A stretch of DNA of 64,000 nucleotides, from the NCBI RefSeq assembly GCF_024498135.1, contig NZ_JANHOH010000007.1, forward strand, positions 124,001 to 188,000. Reading direction: 5' to 3'. The notes under the pieces were generated by a model. That model was not told the DNA's origin. It searched no databases and was given only the letters and a program-made list of their open reading frames with translations. The stretch's first letter is position 1, and each line of letters begins with the position of its first letter. Below are positions 1 through 9,158 of this stretch, one piece after another. Both the position numbers and the translations under genes were made by a program. The stretch comes from Mucilaginibacter aquariorum (GTDB taxonomy: Bacteria; Bacteroidota; Bacteroidia; Sphingobacteriales; Sphingobacteriaceae).

Positions 1-303
1 TACTAATAGTGGTAAATTTAAACTGGTAAAAGTTACCTTACCATTAGTTGTTACGGTACTATTGTTATTATTAAAATCGAACTTACCCCCGCTGCTGCCC
101 AAATAAAGCTCGGGTTGTAGATAAAGGCTGCTGCCAAAACGGGCAAATAAACCTGCCTGGTAACCGGCAACGGTAGATTCGCTTACATTGTTTGTACTTA
201 TCTTAGAAAAGTTGATGCCCGCTTTGGCACCCAAAGAAACTTGTGCCTTAGCACTAATTGCAGCTACAAAGAGTATAGCTATGCTTAACAAACATTTTTT
301 CAT
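1..303 (-). CDS. Outer-membrane beta-barrel (porin-like) protein, 3' end outside window
   Basis: The reverse-strand frame opens at an ATG at 303 and runs off the window edge, giving about 101 residues. It starts with a signal peptide (MKKCLLSIAILFVAAISAKA) followed by QVSLGAKAGINFSK, the usual opening of PorT/OmpW-like eight-stranded barrels of Bacteroidota (outer membrane beta-barrel domain family). Alternating polar and hydrophobic residues such as SLYLQPELYLG fit beta strands. It would sit in the outer membrane; no substrate can be inferred. It is divergent from the CsbD-like gene at 427. The family call rests on the N-terminal pattern only. Confidence 0.7.
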   Translation of the reverse strand, partial: MKKCLLSIAILFVAAISAKAQVSLGAKAGINFSKISTNNVSESTVAGYQAGLFARFGSSLYLQPELYLGSSGGKFDFNNNNSTVTTNGKVTFTSLNLPLLV

Positions 304-401
304 GGTAAATTAATTTAGTTAATAAAGATGTTAGATGCGCATAGTTGTTAAAAGTTTAAAACTCTGCGACATATTAAACGCATACAGCGGTGTATTTTTT
401 A

Positions 402-409
402 TATTTTTG
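402..409 (+). promoter_or_regulatory. -7 box of the CsbD-like gene
   Basis: TATTTTTG matches the Bacteroidota -7 consensus TAnnTTTG and lies 17 nt before the ATG at 427. No clear -33 TTG is visible at the expected spacing. Confidence 0.4.
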
Positions 410-426
410 TATAAATATTTTATTTT

Positions 427-642
427 ATGGCAGAGATAACTATCAGTAATAAGGATTGGGAACGTATAAAAATAAAGGTGCAAAGAAAATATAATCATCT
501 TACTGATGAGCAATTACAGTATACCGAGGGGCAGGAAGATAGCCTGATTACCCGTATAATGGAACTGGTTAACCGCGACAGAAAATACGTTGTGTTCACG
601 CTTACAAAAGCATTAGTGAACATTGATAATAACCGCCTTTAA
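427..642 (+). CDS. CsbD-like small stress protein
   Basis: This small soluble protein of 71 residues has the CsbD arrangement: an aromatic-basic start (WERIKIKVQRKY), then LTDEQLQYTEGQEDSL and a C-terminal helix. CsbD proteins are small stress-induced proteins of unknown biochemistry. The match is by motif memory (W..IK.K, LTD..L, EG..D.L) and is not certain. The gene stands alone between the divergent porin-like gene and the S41 protease at 702, with a -7 box just upstream. There is no signal peptide or membrane segment, so a cytoplasmic location is expected. Confidence 0.5.
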   Translation: MAEITISNKDWERIKIKVQRKYNHLTDEQLQYTEGQEDSLITRIMELVNRDRKYVVFTLTKALVNIDNNRL

Positions 643-701
643 AATTAGTTATTATAGAAAGCGGCTGAGCTTTTATATATTTATATTTCAAGAGGTTAAG
701 G

Positions 702-2444
702 ATGGCAGATAAAGGGATAATAAGCAAGTACAGGAAACCACTTTTATACGCGGCTGGCTTGGCTTTGGCTGTAAGCGCATGGAGTTTTAATGACGATCTT
801 TTTCAGATATCTAAAAACCTGGATGTTTTCGCGTCGGTATATAAAGAGGTAAACATTAATTATGTTGATGATATAAACTCAGCTAAACTGGTTAAAACCG
901 GTGTTGACGCCATGCTGGAAGGCTTAGATCCCTATACCGAATTTGTCCCCGAATCTGAAATAGAAGATTATAAGCTGCATTATGTAAGCACACAGTACGG
1001 TGGCATTGGCGCAGGTGTGTTTTTGCGCGATAAAAAGGTGTATATATCTGATGTATTTGCAGGTTTCCCGGCGCAAAAGGCGGATATCCGCCAGGGTGAT
1101 CAAATGTTGAAGATAAACGATATTGACCTTGCGGGTAAAACTAACGAGCAGGTAAGCCAGTTGCTTAAAGGATCGAAAGGCGCTGTTGTTAAGCTGTTAA
1201 TGAAACGCGAAGACGAAGCCCCTGTAGTAAAAAGCCTTGTACGCGACGAGATTAAGCAACCTAATGTTGTTTATTCGGGAATGGTTAGCGGCAACATGGG
1301 CTATATCAAACTGAATAAATTTCTTGAAAACTCTGCAGATGAGGTAACCGATGCACTCGTTGCTATCAAAAAGAATAACCCAAGCGGTATTATACTGGAT
1401 CTGCGATCAAACGGTGGCGGTATTTTACAGGAAGCCGTTAAAATTGTGAACCTGTTTGTGCAAAAAGACGTGCAGGTGGTATCGCAAAAAGGAAAAATTA
1501 AGGAAAAGAATTTCACGTATAGTACTGTTTCTACTCCGCTGGAACCAAACCTGCCTTTGGTGGTATTGGTGAACAGCCGTTCTGCATCGGCATCAGAGAT
1601 TGTTGCAGGTGCCCTGCAGGATCTTGATAGGGCTATTATTATAGGCCAGCGCAGTTATGGCAAGGGCCTGGTGCAGCAAACATTTAATCTGCCTTATAAT
1701 AGCCTGGTTAAGGTAACGGTTGCTAAATACTATGTGCCATCGGGCCGTTGCATCCAGGAAATGGACTATACCCACCGCAAGGATGATGGTAGTGTTATAA
1801 AGGTGGCTGATTCGGCCATACACGAGTTTAAAACAAAAAATGGCCGCTCGGTTTATGATGGTAGCGGTATTTATCCGGATATTTTTATAAAACAGGATCG
1901 GTTTGCAAATGTAACCCAAGCGCTGGTAAGTAAGTTGCTGATATTTGATTATGCTACCAAATATCGTAACACTCATCCAAAACCAGTTGACCCTAAAACA
2001 TTGGTGTTATCTGATGAGGAGTATAATGATTTTATAAAATACCTTGCCGGTAAAAATTATACTTACAGCACCATTTCCGAAAAAATGCTGAACGGCTTAA
2101 AAACCGAAGCGACCAAAGAGAAGCAATTTAGCGAGATACAGGCCGAATACGATATATTAAAAGCCAAAATGGCAAGCAGCAAAAAGAACGACCTGCAAAT
2201 ACATAAAGCCGAGATAAAACAAGTGCTGGAAAATGAAATAGCATCCCGTTATGCATACGAAAAAGGCCGTTACGAGGCTAATTTTAAGTATGATAAGGAA
2301 CTGGCCGAAGCTGTAAAAGTTATGCAGGACAAACCCCAGCTGGCATCAATATTAAAAGGTGTTGGCGATTACAAAATTATTGGAAAACCGGTACTTGCAA
2401 TGGCCGGGAAAAAAGAAGATAAGGATAAAGATAACGACGATTGA
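702..2444 (+). CDS. S41 family C-terminal processing peptidase
   Basis: A 580-residue serine protease of the CtpA/Prc family. An N-terminal membrane anchor (about residues 13-30, LLYAAGLALAVSAW) places it in the periplasm. A PDZ domain (about 90-165, containing GGIGAGVFL and GDQMLKIND) is followed by the S41 catalytic core. The Ser-Lys dyad is Ser296 in NSRSASASE and Lys321 in RSYGKG, with the standard 25-residue spacing. The C-terminal part (about 430-580) is charged and helical. Family members trim C-termini of periplasmic or outer-membrane proteins. It is a single gene closed by a strong terminator. Confidence 0.93.
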   Translation: MADKGIISKYRKPLLYAAGLALAVSAWSFNDDLFQISKNLDVFASVYKEVNINYVDDINSAKLVKTGVDAMLEGLDPYTEFVPESEIEDYKLHYVSTQYGGIGAGVFLRDKKVYISDVFAGFPAQKADIRQGDQMLKINDIDLAGKTNEQVSQLLKGSKGAVVKLLMKREDEAPVVKSLVRDEIKQPNVVYSGMVSGNMGYIKLNKFLENSADEVTDALVAIKKNNPSGIILDLRSNGGGILQEAVKIVNLFVQKDVQVVSQKGKIKEKNFTYSTVSTPLEPNLPLVVLVNSRSASASEIVAGALQDLDRAIIIGQRSYGKGLVQQTFNLPYNSLVKVTVAKYYVPSGRCIQEMDYTHRKDDGSVIKVADSAIHEFKTKNGRSVYDGSGIYPDIFIKQDRFANVTQALVSKLLIFDYATKYRNTHPKPVDPKTLVLSDEEYNDFIKYLAGKNYTYSTISEKMLNGLKTEATKEKQFSEIQAEYDILKAKMASSKKNDLQIHKAEIKQVLENEIASRYAYEKGRYEANFKYDKELAEAVKVMQDKPQLASILKGVGDYKIIGKPVLAMAGKKEDKDKDNDD

Positions 2445-2486
2445 GAATAGAATTGAGATCTAAGAATCAAGAGGCCAAGACTTAGA

Positions 2487-2513
2487 AGCCCTTTCAAATA
2501 CTTTGAAAGGGCT
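2487..2513 (+). terminator. Intrinsic terminator after the S41 protease
   Basis: A 12-bp perfect stem, AGCCCTTTCAAA and TTTGAAAGGGCT, with a 3-nt loop is followed by TTTTATT, 42 nt after the stop codon of the protease. Confidence 0.85.
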
Positions 2514-2648
2514 TTTTATTGAACGCTATTTGGTCTTGTGTCTTGACTCTTACGTCTTGTCTCTCCTCATGTAACATCCCTGTTATAACATCTATTTGGT
2601 TAAACTATGCTGATACTGGTATGTCATACCTACAAAAAACATACAATT

Positions 2649-3182
2649 ATGAAAAAGATAATAATTACAGCAGCCATATTTTTAAGCTGCATAGCATATA
2701 AATCAGCCGATGCGCAAATAAGTTTAAGCATTAACATCGGCAGTCAGCCTGAGTGGGGCCCGGTAGGTTACGATCGTGCAGATTATTACTATATGCCAGA
2801 TATTGATACCTACTATGAGGTTCCTACACATCAATACGTTTACCTGGAAAATAACAGCTGGGTGCGTAGGGCAAGCTTACCGGCAAGGTATAGCAATTAC
2901 AATGTATACAATGGATACAAAGTTGTTGTAAACGAACGTAACCCATGGACCCGTAACGATGTGTATCGCGCTAAATACGCAAATTACAGGGGCCGTACCG
3001 GTCAAACCATAATACGTGATAGCCGCGATGTTAAATACCGTAACCATTGGGCTAATAACCGCCCGGTACGTGTAGAACACAGAAAAGTTGTGAAATATAA
3101 AGGCAATAACGGCAACCATGGCGATAACCGTAAACATGGTGATAATGATAACCACGGTAAAGGACACGGCCGCGGACACTAA
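2649..3182 (+). CDS. Secreted His/Asn/Gly-rich protein of unknown function
   Basis: A protein of 177 residues. The ATG at 2649 is preferred over an upstream one at 2607 because it begins directly with a signal peptide (MKKIIITAAIFLSCIAYKSADA). The mature part is rich in Tyr, Asn and Arg (VRRASLPARYSNYNVYNGYK). The last 30 residues are a low-complexity tail of repeated HGDN and HGKGH, which could bind metal ions, although no enzyme motif is present. Such Tyr/His-rich exported proteins are common and uncharacterised in Bacteroidota. It is convergent with the gene at 3240, with a shared hairpin between them. Confidence 0.75.
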   Translation: MKKIIITAAIFLSCIAYKSADAQISLSINIGSQPEWGPVGYDRADYYYMPDIDTYYEVPTHQYVYLENNSWVRRASLPARYSNYNVYNGYKVVVNERNPWTRNDVYRAKYANYRGRTGQTIIRDSRDVKYRNHWANNRPVRVEHRKVVKYKGNNGNHGDNRKHGDNDNHGKGHGRGH

Positions 3183-3199
3183 TTCCCTCTATATATAAT

Positions 3200-3230
3200 A
3201 CGAAGAGGCCCTAACTTGGGGCCTCTTCGT
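3200..3230. terminator. Bidirectional terminator between convergent genes
   Basis: ACGAAGAGGCCC pairs with GGGCCTCTTCGT around a 7-nt loop and is followed by ATTTT on the + strand. It lies between the ends of the convergent genes at 3182 and 3240. Confidence 0.75.
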
Positions 3231-3239
3231 ATTTTGAAT

Positions 3240-3857
3240 CTATTTATCCAATAGGCCTTCAATAAGCGATTTCCATTGCGGGCCGGATAAGCCATTGCGG
3301 GCTCCTAAAGCAATGATGGTGTTACGTACCGTATCATATAACCCAGTATCTTTATTGTTCGGCATTTCATTGCGCCCATAAACGGCAGCGCTAACGTGGT
3401 TTTGATACCGTTCTATAATAAAAGTATTGGTAGAAGCATGGCTAAAAAAATGTGCTGTTGCTTTGTTGGGATGGCGTGGGTTTGCCACTGGCCTGATAGT
3501 CATGGTTAAATATTCGCTTTCGCTATTGGCATCACCCGCTTCTTCCATAGCCTCTATACGAACCCATTCTTTGCCATCGCCCGCCATAGAGGCCGGCGTG
3601 GGTAACGGGAGGTCAATGTAAAACACATCGCCTTTTTCGGCCATTTTATAAACCTCGTCGCCTTTAGTATCGGTGATGCCAAACTTAGCCGAATGCGGTC
3701 CGGTTAGTACATGCCATTGCGATATATCCCTAAGCCTGTCCTTCGCTAATAAGAACAGGTGATGGGCTTCTTCTGTACTTGCACAATCGGCAAAATGTAT
3801 AAAGTCGTTTTTTTCGCCTTCGGTTTGTGGTGGAATATTGTCGGTAGGGTTTAACAT
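3240..3857 (-). CDS. Hypothetical protein
   Basis: A 205-residue soluble protein without signal peptide or membrane segment; I do not recognise its family. It has an acidic N-terminus, a central part with WHVLTGPHSAKFGITD and a stretch EYLTMTIRPVANPRHPNKATAHFFSH that reads like alternating beta strands, so an alpha/beta fold is likely. No catalytic motif stands out. It has its own transcript: it is convergent with the secreted protein at 2649 and separated from the symporter upstream by about 135 nt that hold a terminator. Confidence 0.65.
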   Translation of the reverse strand: MLNPTDNIPPQTEGEKNDFIHFADCASTEEAHHLFLLAKDRLRDISQWHVLTGPHSAKFGITDTKGDEVYKMAEKGDVFYIDLPLPTPASMAGDGKEWVRIEAMEEAGDANSESEYLTMTIRPVANPRHPNKATAHFFSHASTNTFIIERYQNHVSAAVYGRNEMPNNKDTGLYDTVRNTIIALGARNGLSGPQWKSLIEGLLDK

Positions 3858-3944
3858 AGCGCGATGATTTAATAGTTACAACACACTAAAATATAGGGTT
3901 GTTTTAATAAATGATGCCTGCAATCTTAAGCAAAGAGCACAAAA

Positions 3945-3971
3945 AAAGGCGGCTTTATGAAGGCCGCCTTT
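3945..3971 (-). terminator. Terminator of the symporter gene
   Basis: On the minus strand AAAGGCGGC, a 9-nt loop and GCCGCCTTT are followed by TTTT. It lies 22 nt past the stop of the symporter gene. Confidence 0.85.
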
Positions 3972-3992
3972 CTTTCCAATAGAAAATTGGGT

Positions 3993-5693
3993 CTACCAGA
4001 AAAATGAATATAATGCTACAATAATACCGCCCACTATAAGTGCACCGGCAGTAAATGCACGCGATGTTTTAAACATAGATGCATCGATTTCTAATCCATT
4101 GGTTTTAACGCCCCTGGCCTGATCAATTTTTGATATGATAATCATCCCTATCACGCAAAGCGCAAACACAAATCCCATACGGTCTATAAAGGGGATCTCG
4201 TACAGCTTGGTAATCTTATCATCCTGTAAGGCTTCTTTTGCAAAGCCATAAGGATATAAAAAGCTGAGATCGGCAAACCTTGGCAGCAATTTAAAAAACA
4301 CCGAAAATATAAACCCACCTACGGTGGCAAACAAGGCCGCGTTAGATGAAGCTTTTTTCCAGAAGAAGCCCAGAATAAACATGGCAAATATACCCGGTGA
4401 TACAAAGCCCGTGTACTCTTGGATATACTGGAAGCCTTGCTTGCCTTCTCCCATTAATCGCTCGCCTATTACCAGCGACATTACAACGCCCAAGCCCATG
4501 GCTACAACTACAGACCATTTGCCTAATACCACTAAATTTTTATCAGTTGCCTGGGGGTTGATCGCTTTTTTGTAGATATCCAGCGTAAAGATAGTAGCAA
4601 TACTGTTTGCTTTACCTGCCAGCGAAGCCACAATGGCTGCTGTAAGCGCCGCGAAAGATAATCCTTTCAAACCATTAGGTAACAAGTTTAAAACCGATGG
4701 GTAAGCCTTATTTACGTCAACAACGCCCTTTGTGCTTAGCATCTCCTGGTGAAACATGCCTTTTTGATAAAGCAGATAAGCTGCAATACCCGGCAATACA
4801 ACTATTATTGGCATCAGTAATTTTAAAAATGCAGCGAATAAGATACCAGCCCTTGCGGTTTTAAGGTTTGCGCCCAAAGCCCTTTGGGTGATATACTGAT
4901 TACAGCCCCAATAATTAAGGTTAACTATCCACATACCACCTATAAGCACAGATAAGCCCGGTAAGTCCATATAGTTGGCATTATCTTTCTTAAATATCAT
5001 GTGGAAATGGTCGCTTGCTTCAGACCGCATAATATTAAGGCCGTTCCACATCCCTGTTGTGCCAGAAACTTCACTGATTTTATTAAGCGCTAAATAGGTA
5101 GCAACTAAACCGCCCAGCACCAATACAAATACCTGTATAACATCGGTATAGCCAATAACCTTCATACCGCCCAATGTAATTACTACTGCAAATATGGCCA
5201 GCAATGAAATACATAAGGTAATATCCAGACCAGAAATGCCCGATATGGCTAACGCCCCTAAATAGAGGATAGACATAAGGTTAACTATAATATATAGCAA
5301 CAGCCAAAATATGGCCATAACCATTGCAACAGTGCCATTGTATCGCTGATGCAGAAACTGTGGCATAGTGAAAATTTTGTTCTTTAAATATATCGGGATA
5401 AAGAATATAGCCACGATGATAAGCGTTGCGGCTGCCATCCATTCGTAAGTAGAGATAGCCAGCCCCATTTTAAATGCCGAGCCGCTGGTGCCAATAAATT
5501 GCTCGGCAGATATATTAGATGCTATTAGTGATGCGCCAATTGCCCACCAGGTTAATGAGCCTTCGGCTAAAAAGTAGTCTTTTGAAGTTGCATCGGCGTT
5601 GTGTTTACGTTTATATATCCAGTACCCGTAAAATGATACAATAAGAAAATAGATTAGGAATACGATATAATCGCCGTTTGATAAGGTCTTCAT
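3993..5693 (-). CDS. Sodium:solute symporter (SSS/SLC5 family)
   Basis: A 566-residue polytopic inner-membrane protein with about 13-14 hydrophobic segments from residue 8 (YIVFLIYFLIVSFYGYWIY) to the C-terminus. The family hallmarks are present: LAEGSLTWWAIGASLIASNISAEQFIG near residues 42-70, and a later LSFAALTAAIVASLAGKANS with small-residue helices that form the sodium site. This resembles SGLT-type sugar/sodium symporters, but the substrate cannot be read from sequence. It is a monocistronic unit. The LNYWGCNQYITQRALGA segment is typical of the sugar-transporting branch. Confidence 0.9.
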   Translation of the reverse strand: MKTLSNGDYIVFLIYFLIVSFYGYWIYKRKHNADATSKDYFLAEGSLTWWAIGASLIASNISAEQFIGTSGSAFKMGLAISTYEWMAAATLIIVAIFFIPIYLKNKIFTMPQFLHQRYNGTVAMVMAIFWLLLYIIVNLMSILYLGALAISGISGLDITLCISLLAIFAVVITLGGMKVIGYTDVIQVFVLVLGGLVATYLALNKISEVSGTTGMWNGLNIMRSEASDHFHMIFKKDNANYMDLPGLSVLIGGMWIVNLNYWGCNQYITQRALGANLKTARAGILFAAFLKLLMPIIVVLPGIAAYLLYQKGMFHQEMLSTKGVVDVNKAYPSVLNLLPNGLKGLSFAALTAAIVASLAGKANSIATIFTLDIYKKAINPQATDKNLVVLGKWSVVVAMGLGVVMSLVIGERLMGEGKQGFQYIQEYTGFVSPGIFAMFILGFFWKKASSNAALFATVGGFIFSVFFKLLPRFADLSFLYPYGFAKEALQDDKITKLYEIPFIDRMGFVFALCVIGMIIISKIDQARGVKTNGLEIDASMFKTSRAFTAGALIVGGIIVALYSFFW

Positions 5694-6233
5694 TTATCTG
5701 CTCAGTTTTTTAATAGGTTTAATATTTGGGAGGCTAATAATACACTATATATAGCGTTTATTCAAATTTAGATACTGTAAAATTACCTGAGCGCTTGATT
5801 TGGTATAAATAAGGTTGTTGCGAGTATCAAAAAGATGCTATTCCCGATTTTAAGTATAGTATAGCACATAAAGTGATGTCGTCGCAAAGCGTTATGTGCA
5901 CTTTTTATTTAAAACCCCAATTTATTACGGACTAACCCAAGCCCACTGTGTATTCCACTGATGTAAACCGGGAGGCTATGGCGAGTTTAGTTAAATAAGT
6001 AACAGCAGGCGCTGACGTATGCAGGTGCGGTAATTGACGATTCCAATAACAAAGCCTGGAGGCAAAATGCATATCAATACTTAATTCAGTATATCTTGTT
6101 CTATAAAATAGTTTCTTTAGCGAATAATAAAAGGGCATTTATTGGCGCAAAATGGGCTAAAAACAATAAAAAAGATAAATTTTAAAAAAGACTTGTGTAA
6201 AACAAAAAGGTGCGTATATTTGCAATCCCAAAC
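5694..6233. other. Gene-free stretch upstream of tRNA-Asp
   Basis: No convincing coding frame lies here. One hairpin (GCACATAA at 5864-5871 with TTATGTGC at 5892-5899, followed by ACTTTTTATTT) could be a terminator or the end of an unrecognised small RNA. The last 40 bases are the tRNA promoter. Confidence 0.45.
6193..6222 (+). promoter_or_regulatory. Promoter of tRNA-Asp
   Basis: A TTG at 6193-6195 and TATATTTG at 6215-6222 are separated by 19 nt, a good match to the Bacteroidota -33/-7 promoter. Transcription would start just ahead of the tRNA at 6234. Confidence 0.65.
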
Positions 6234-6310
6234 GGAGTGGTAGTTCAGCTGGTTAGAATGCCTGCCTGTCACGCAGGAGGTCGCGGGTTCGAGTCCCGTC
6301 CATTCCGCCA
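6234..6310 (+). tRNA. tRNA-Asp (GTC)
   Basis: A full cloverleaf can be drawn. The acceptor GGAGTGG pairs with CCATTCC (one G-T pair), the D-loop region AGCTGGTTAGA is normal, and the anticodon stem CCTGC/GCAGG carries the loop CTGTCAC with anticodon GTC at 6268-6270. The T-arm is GCGGG-TTCGAGT-CCCGT. CCA is encoded at 6308-6310. The 3' part from 6286 is repeated at 28686, so the present 3' end comes from the integrated element. The displaced chromosomal copy reads CCGCTG and has no encoded CCA. Confidence 0.96.
6286..6308 (+). repeat. attL core (23-bp direct repeat)
   Basis: These 23 bases, covering the T-loop to the discriminator of tRNA-Asp, recur exactly at 28686-28708. This is the expected product of site-specific integration by the integrase encoded next to it. 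Confidence 0.92.
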
Positions 6311-6332
6311 AAAGCATTTTAAAAATGTTCAA

Positions 6333-6362
6333 AAGCCTTTAAATCATATGATTTAGAGGCTT
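6333..6362 (+). terminator. tRNA-Asp terminator supplied by the element
   Basis: A 15-bp stem centred on CATATG (AAGCCTTTAAATCAT with ATGATTTAGAGGCTT, one T-G wobble) is followed by TTTTTT. A perfect version of the same palindrome lies right of attR at 28730-28759, so the element restores both tRNA end and terminator. Confidence 0.85.
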
Positions 6363-6556
6363 TTTTGGTTTTACGCCTCTCCAAAGCAACTCGTATTATT
6401 CAATATTTAACCGCGTCATTCATGACGTCTTTATAATTGAATAAAAAGACGCGCTGAAATCAATGTAATAAATTGATTAACAAGCTGTTCAAAGATTGAA
6501 CATCTTGATTTAAAGACGCTGCATTTCGACATTTGTTTAACCCTTTAATGTTCGTT

Positions 6557-7777
6557 ATGTTAGAAAAAAGCTTCGGGCTGTTCTTCTTTCTGAAGAAGCC
6601 CAAAAATGAAAAAGGAAATGCCAGGTACATATACCTGCGTTTAACGGTTGATGGCATATCAAAAGATGTAGCCACTAAGAGGCAATGGGATAATTTGCGC
6701 TGGAATGCTTCAGCAGGACGTGCGATCGGCTTAAAAGAAGATGCAAAAGCACTTAACAGTTATTTAGACGTGATGTGCGGTAAAGTGTACCAGGCTAAGA
6801 AAATGTTAATGGATGCAGACAAGCTTTTGACTGCGGAAAATCTCAAAAATGTATTGACGGGTCAAGGCGAAGAAAAGCGAATGGTCCTTGCAGCGTTCAA
6901 GCACCACAATGAACAAATGAAAGCTCTAATTGGCCAAGAGTTTGCACCTTCTACACTAATGCGTTACAAGACCGCACATGACCATACAGCAGCATTTATA
7001 AAGTGGAAGTATCAGGTGGAAGACGTTGATGTTAAAGATTTGGATTACGAATTTGTATCACAGTTTGCATTTTGGCTGAAAAGCGTGAGAAAGTGCGGGC
7101 ACAATGCAACGATGAAATATCTCGGCAATTTCAAAAAAATTGTATTAGAGTGTATTAAAAAGGGATGGTTGCTTAAAGACCCTTTCGCTGGATTTAAAAC
7201 TAACAGGAAAGAAGTAATCCGAGTTGCGCTCACTAAAGACGAACTGAACGATATTGCCTGCAAAGAATTTGGAACCGACAGGTTGAACCATGTACGTGAT
7301 ATTTTTCTTTTCAGCTGTTATACTGGTTTAGCCTATGTAGATGTTTACCAACTGCGGCGGTCAGATATTGTTACTGGCGTAGATGGCGGTAAGTGGATTG
7401 TAACAACTCGTCAAAAGACAGAATCCGCTACTCGTTTGCCTTTGCTGCCAGCTGCATTGAAAATTATGGAGAAGTATCACGATGATCCTAAATGTGTGAA
7501 TAAAGGTTTGGTGTTACCTGTACTGACCAACCAGAAAATGAATTCCTATCTTAAGGAAATCGCCGACGGCTGCCGGGTTAATAAGAATTTGACTTTTCAT
7601 ATAGCACGACATACGTTTGCAACAACGGTAACCTTAAGTAATGGTGTCCCTATCGAAACCGTTTCCAAAATGTTAGGCCATAAATCGCTTAAGCAAACGC
7701 AGCACTATGCAAAGATTGTGGATTTGAAAATAAGTGAGGATATGGCCGCGCTGAAAAGAAAGTTAGCGGCAATGTGA
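6557..7777 (+). CDS. Tyrosine recombinase / integrase
   Basis: A CTnDOT-type integrase of 406 residues. The ATG at 6557 is chosen over 6533 because this family starts MLEKSFGLFFFLKKP. The arm-binding domain covers about 1-90, the SAM-like core-binding domain about 105-205, and the catalytic domain about 220-395. Catalytic residues visible are His348 and Arg351 (HIAR), His375 (LGHKS) and nucleophile Tyr384 (QHYAKI). The first catalytic arginine is replaced by Ala in TGLAYVD, a known feature of IntDOT-like enzymes. It lies 250 bp from tRNA-Asp and should catalyse integration and excision there. Confidence 0.95.
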   Translation: MLEKSFGLFFFLKKPKNEKGNARYIYLRLTVDGISKDVATKRQWDNLRWNASAGRAIGLKEDAKALNSYLDVMCGKVYQAKKMLMDADKLLTAENLKNVLTGQGEEKRMVLAAFKHHNEQMKALIGQEFAPSTLMRYKTAHDHTAAFIKWKYQVEDVDVKDLDYEFVSQFAFWLKSVRKCGHNATMKYLGNFKKIVLECIKKGWLLKDPFAGFKTNRKEVIRVALTKDELNDIACKEFGTDRLNHVRDIFLFSCYTGLAYVDVYQLRRSDIVTGVDGGKWIVTTRQKTESATRLPLLPAALKIMEKYHDDPKCVNKGLVLPVLTNQKMNSYLKEIADGCRVNKNLTFHIARHTFATTVTLSNGVPIETVSKMLGHKSLKQTQHYAKIVDLKISEDMAALKRKLAAM

Positions 7778-8147
7778 TCAGTCTGTAAAGTAGCGCACTT
7801 ATCATTTCAAAATATTAGAGGTGTGTCTAAGTATATATCCTTTCAATTTGTGCCGAAGGTAAACTAAATAGATTTGAACTGTTGTAAGTTATGCAACAGT
7901 TCATTAAAAAGTAAAAGATGTCGTCATAGTCCTCACTAACTAAGGGATACACTGATAGTCTTAATCTATGGACTTTGACTACAATCCCTATCAATTATAA
8001 CTGACAAAGACTGGAACAGTCAAGGAATTCTTGACAATTCAAAATGAGATGATCAAAAGCTATAACTTATATATAATTCTCTAACCTTGCCAGTAATAGT
8101 GACTTCCTTTTCTTTAAACTCCTTATTTTCAATTATACGCGGATTGC
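7778..8147. other. Gene-free stretch
   Basis: I see no coding frame, strong hairpin or RNA gene in these 370 bases between the integrase and the end of the toxin-antitoxin pair. Confidence 0.4.
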
Positions 8148-9158
8148 TCAGCAAACTACCCCACTGGTCGTGAAAGCATATTTCTGGTAACTGATCATAT
8201 TTTTGCTGCTTTCATTTTCCGACCATCCGGCCTCCATGTGACTGATGCGTACCACTTCATCTGTATTCTTCTGACGGAACGTACGTCCTACCGCTTCTAA
8301 AACTTCCAATTCCACCGCATTGAACACAGATGCGTCAAATGCCTGGTTTGCACGGATCTGCTCTCCGTAGTTCCCGTTACCCACATCCACCTGCCTGATC
8401 TCGATCTGCTGGTCGTCGGAGAGTTTGACGTACATTTTCTGGTATTCCGCCGGAACAGGCCCGAAGGGAATAGCGCGGTAAGCAATACCAGTCATGGAAT
8501 ATCCCGTCTTTTGGTAGTAACAAAAATCTGAATAAAAGAACAGCTTGTTCAGTTTCGTCTTATACAAATCCATCTGCGTACTAAAAAAGGCAATCACCTG
8601 CGCGATCTTGTCCAGTTGCGGTTCCTTATATCCCGTGAACTCGTCCGGCGTCTGATGGGTAAAAATCTTTTGCTCGAACATGACGTCCCAAAAGTTCTCC
8701 TCGTCCCAGACCTGTAATTTCCTCGCCGTCTCCCGGATCTTTTGCGTTTCCCGCGCACTGAGCAAATGGGTGCTGGCATCCACCTGACGGAGAAATTCTA
8801 CGGGTTCGCGAACCGAGAGGATCAGCCGACCGTTAGCTACTGAAGGCATTTCGCCGGCTTCGTATAGCCGGTAAGTATTGGCGCCCAGGCCCAAGATCTC
8901 CGACATCTTGCCGGCGGAGACTTCGTATTTTTCGCGTATGCCAGCGATTTCGTCGGGAAAGGGGATGCCGTATTTTTCGCGGTACTGGTTATGTACCTGG
9001 ATCATATTGATCCCGTCTATTTCATCATTGGTAAAACGTTCATCGGTATCCTCACATAAAAAATAATGGTAAAATACCGGAAACTCTTCTTTGCGGTAAG
9101 TCAGAACCCCTGGTTCCTTGCGTAATGGCATTTCCTTACCTGTAATGGGACTTTTCAT
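8148..9158 (-). CDS. Panacea/SocA-domain (DUF4065) antitoxin with MqsA-like N-terminus
   Basis: A 336-residue protein. Residues 1-45 (MKSPITGKEM...YHYFLCEDTDERFT) resemble the MqsA zinc domain but carry Ser and Thr where MqsA has its first CxxC. Residues about 60-115 form an XRE-like helix-turn-helix (YEVSAGKMSEILGLGANTYRLYEAGEMP). Residues about 180-300 are a DUF4065/Panacea domain (LNKLFFYSDFCYYQKTGYS, GPVPAEYQ). Panacea domains act as chaperone-like antitoxins for varied toxins. Its ATG overlaps the stop of the upstream toxin by 4 nt, giving the toxin-first order of mqsRA. It probably neutralises the toxin and represses the pair through its HTH. Confidence 0.8.
   Translation of the reverse strand: MKSPITGKEMPLRKEPGVLTYRKEEFPVFYHYFLCEDTDERFTNDEIDGINMIQVHNQYREKYGIPFPDEIAGIREKYEVSAGKMSEILGLGANTYRLYEAGEMPSVANGRLILSVREPVEFLRQVDASTHLLSARETQKIRETARKLQVWDEENFWDVMFEQKIFTHQTPDEFTGYKEPQLDKIAQVIAFFSTQMDLYKTKLNKLFFYSDFCYYQKTGYSMTGIAYRAIPFGPVPAEYQKMYVKLSDDQQIEIRQVDVGNGNYGEQIRANQAFDASVFNAVELEVLEAVGRTFRQKNTDEVVRISHMEAGWSENESSKNMISYQKYAFTTSGVVC

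Noticed and set aside
5932..6138. Minus-strand frames upstream of tRNA-Asp.
   Set aside because: Chance frames in non-coding sequence; one continues across the tRNA gene.
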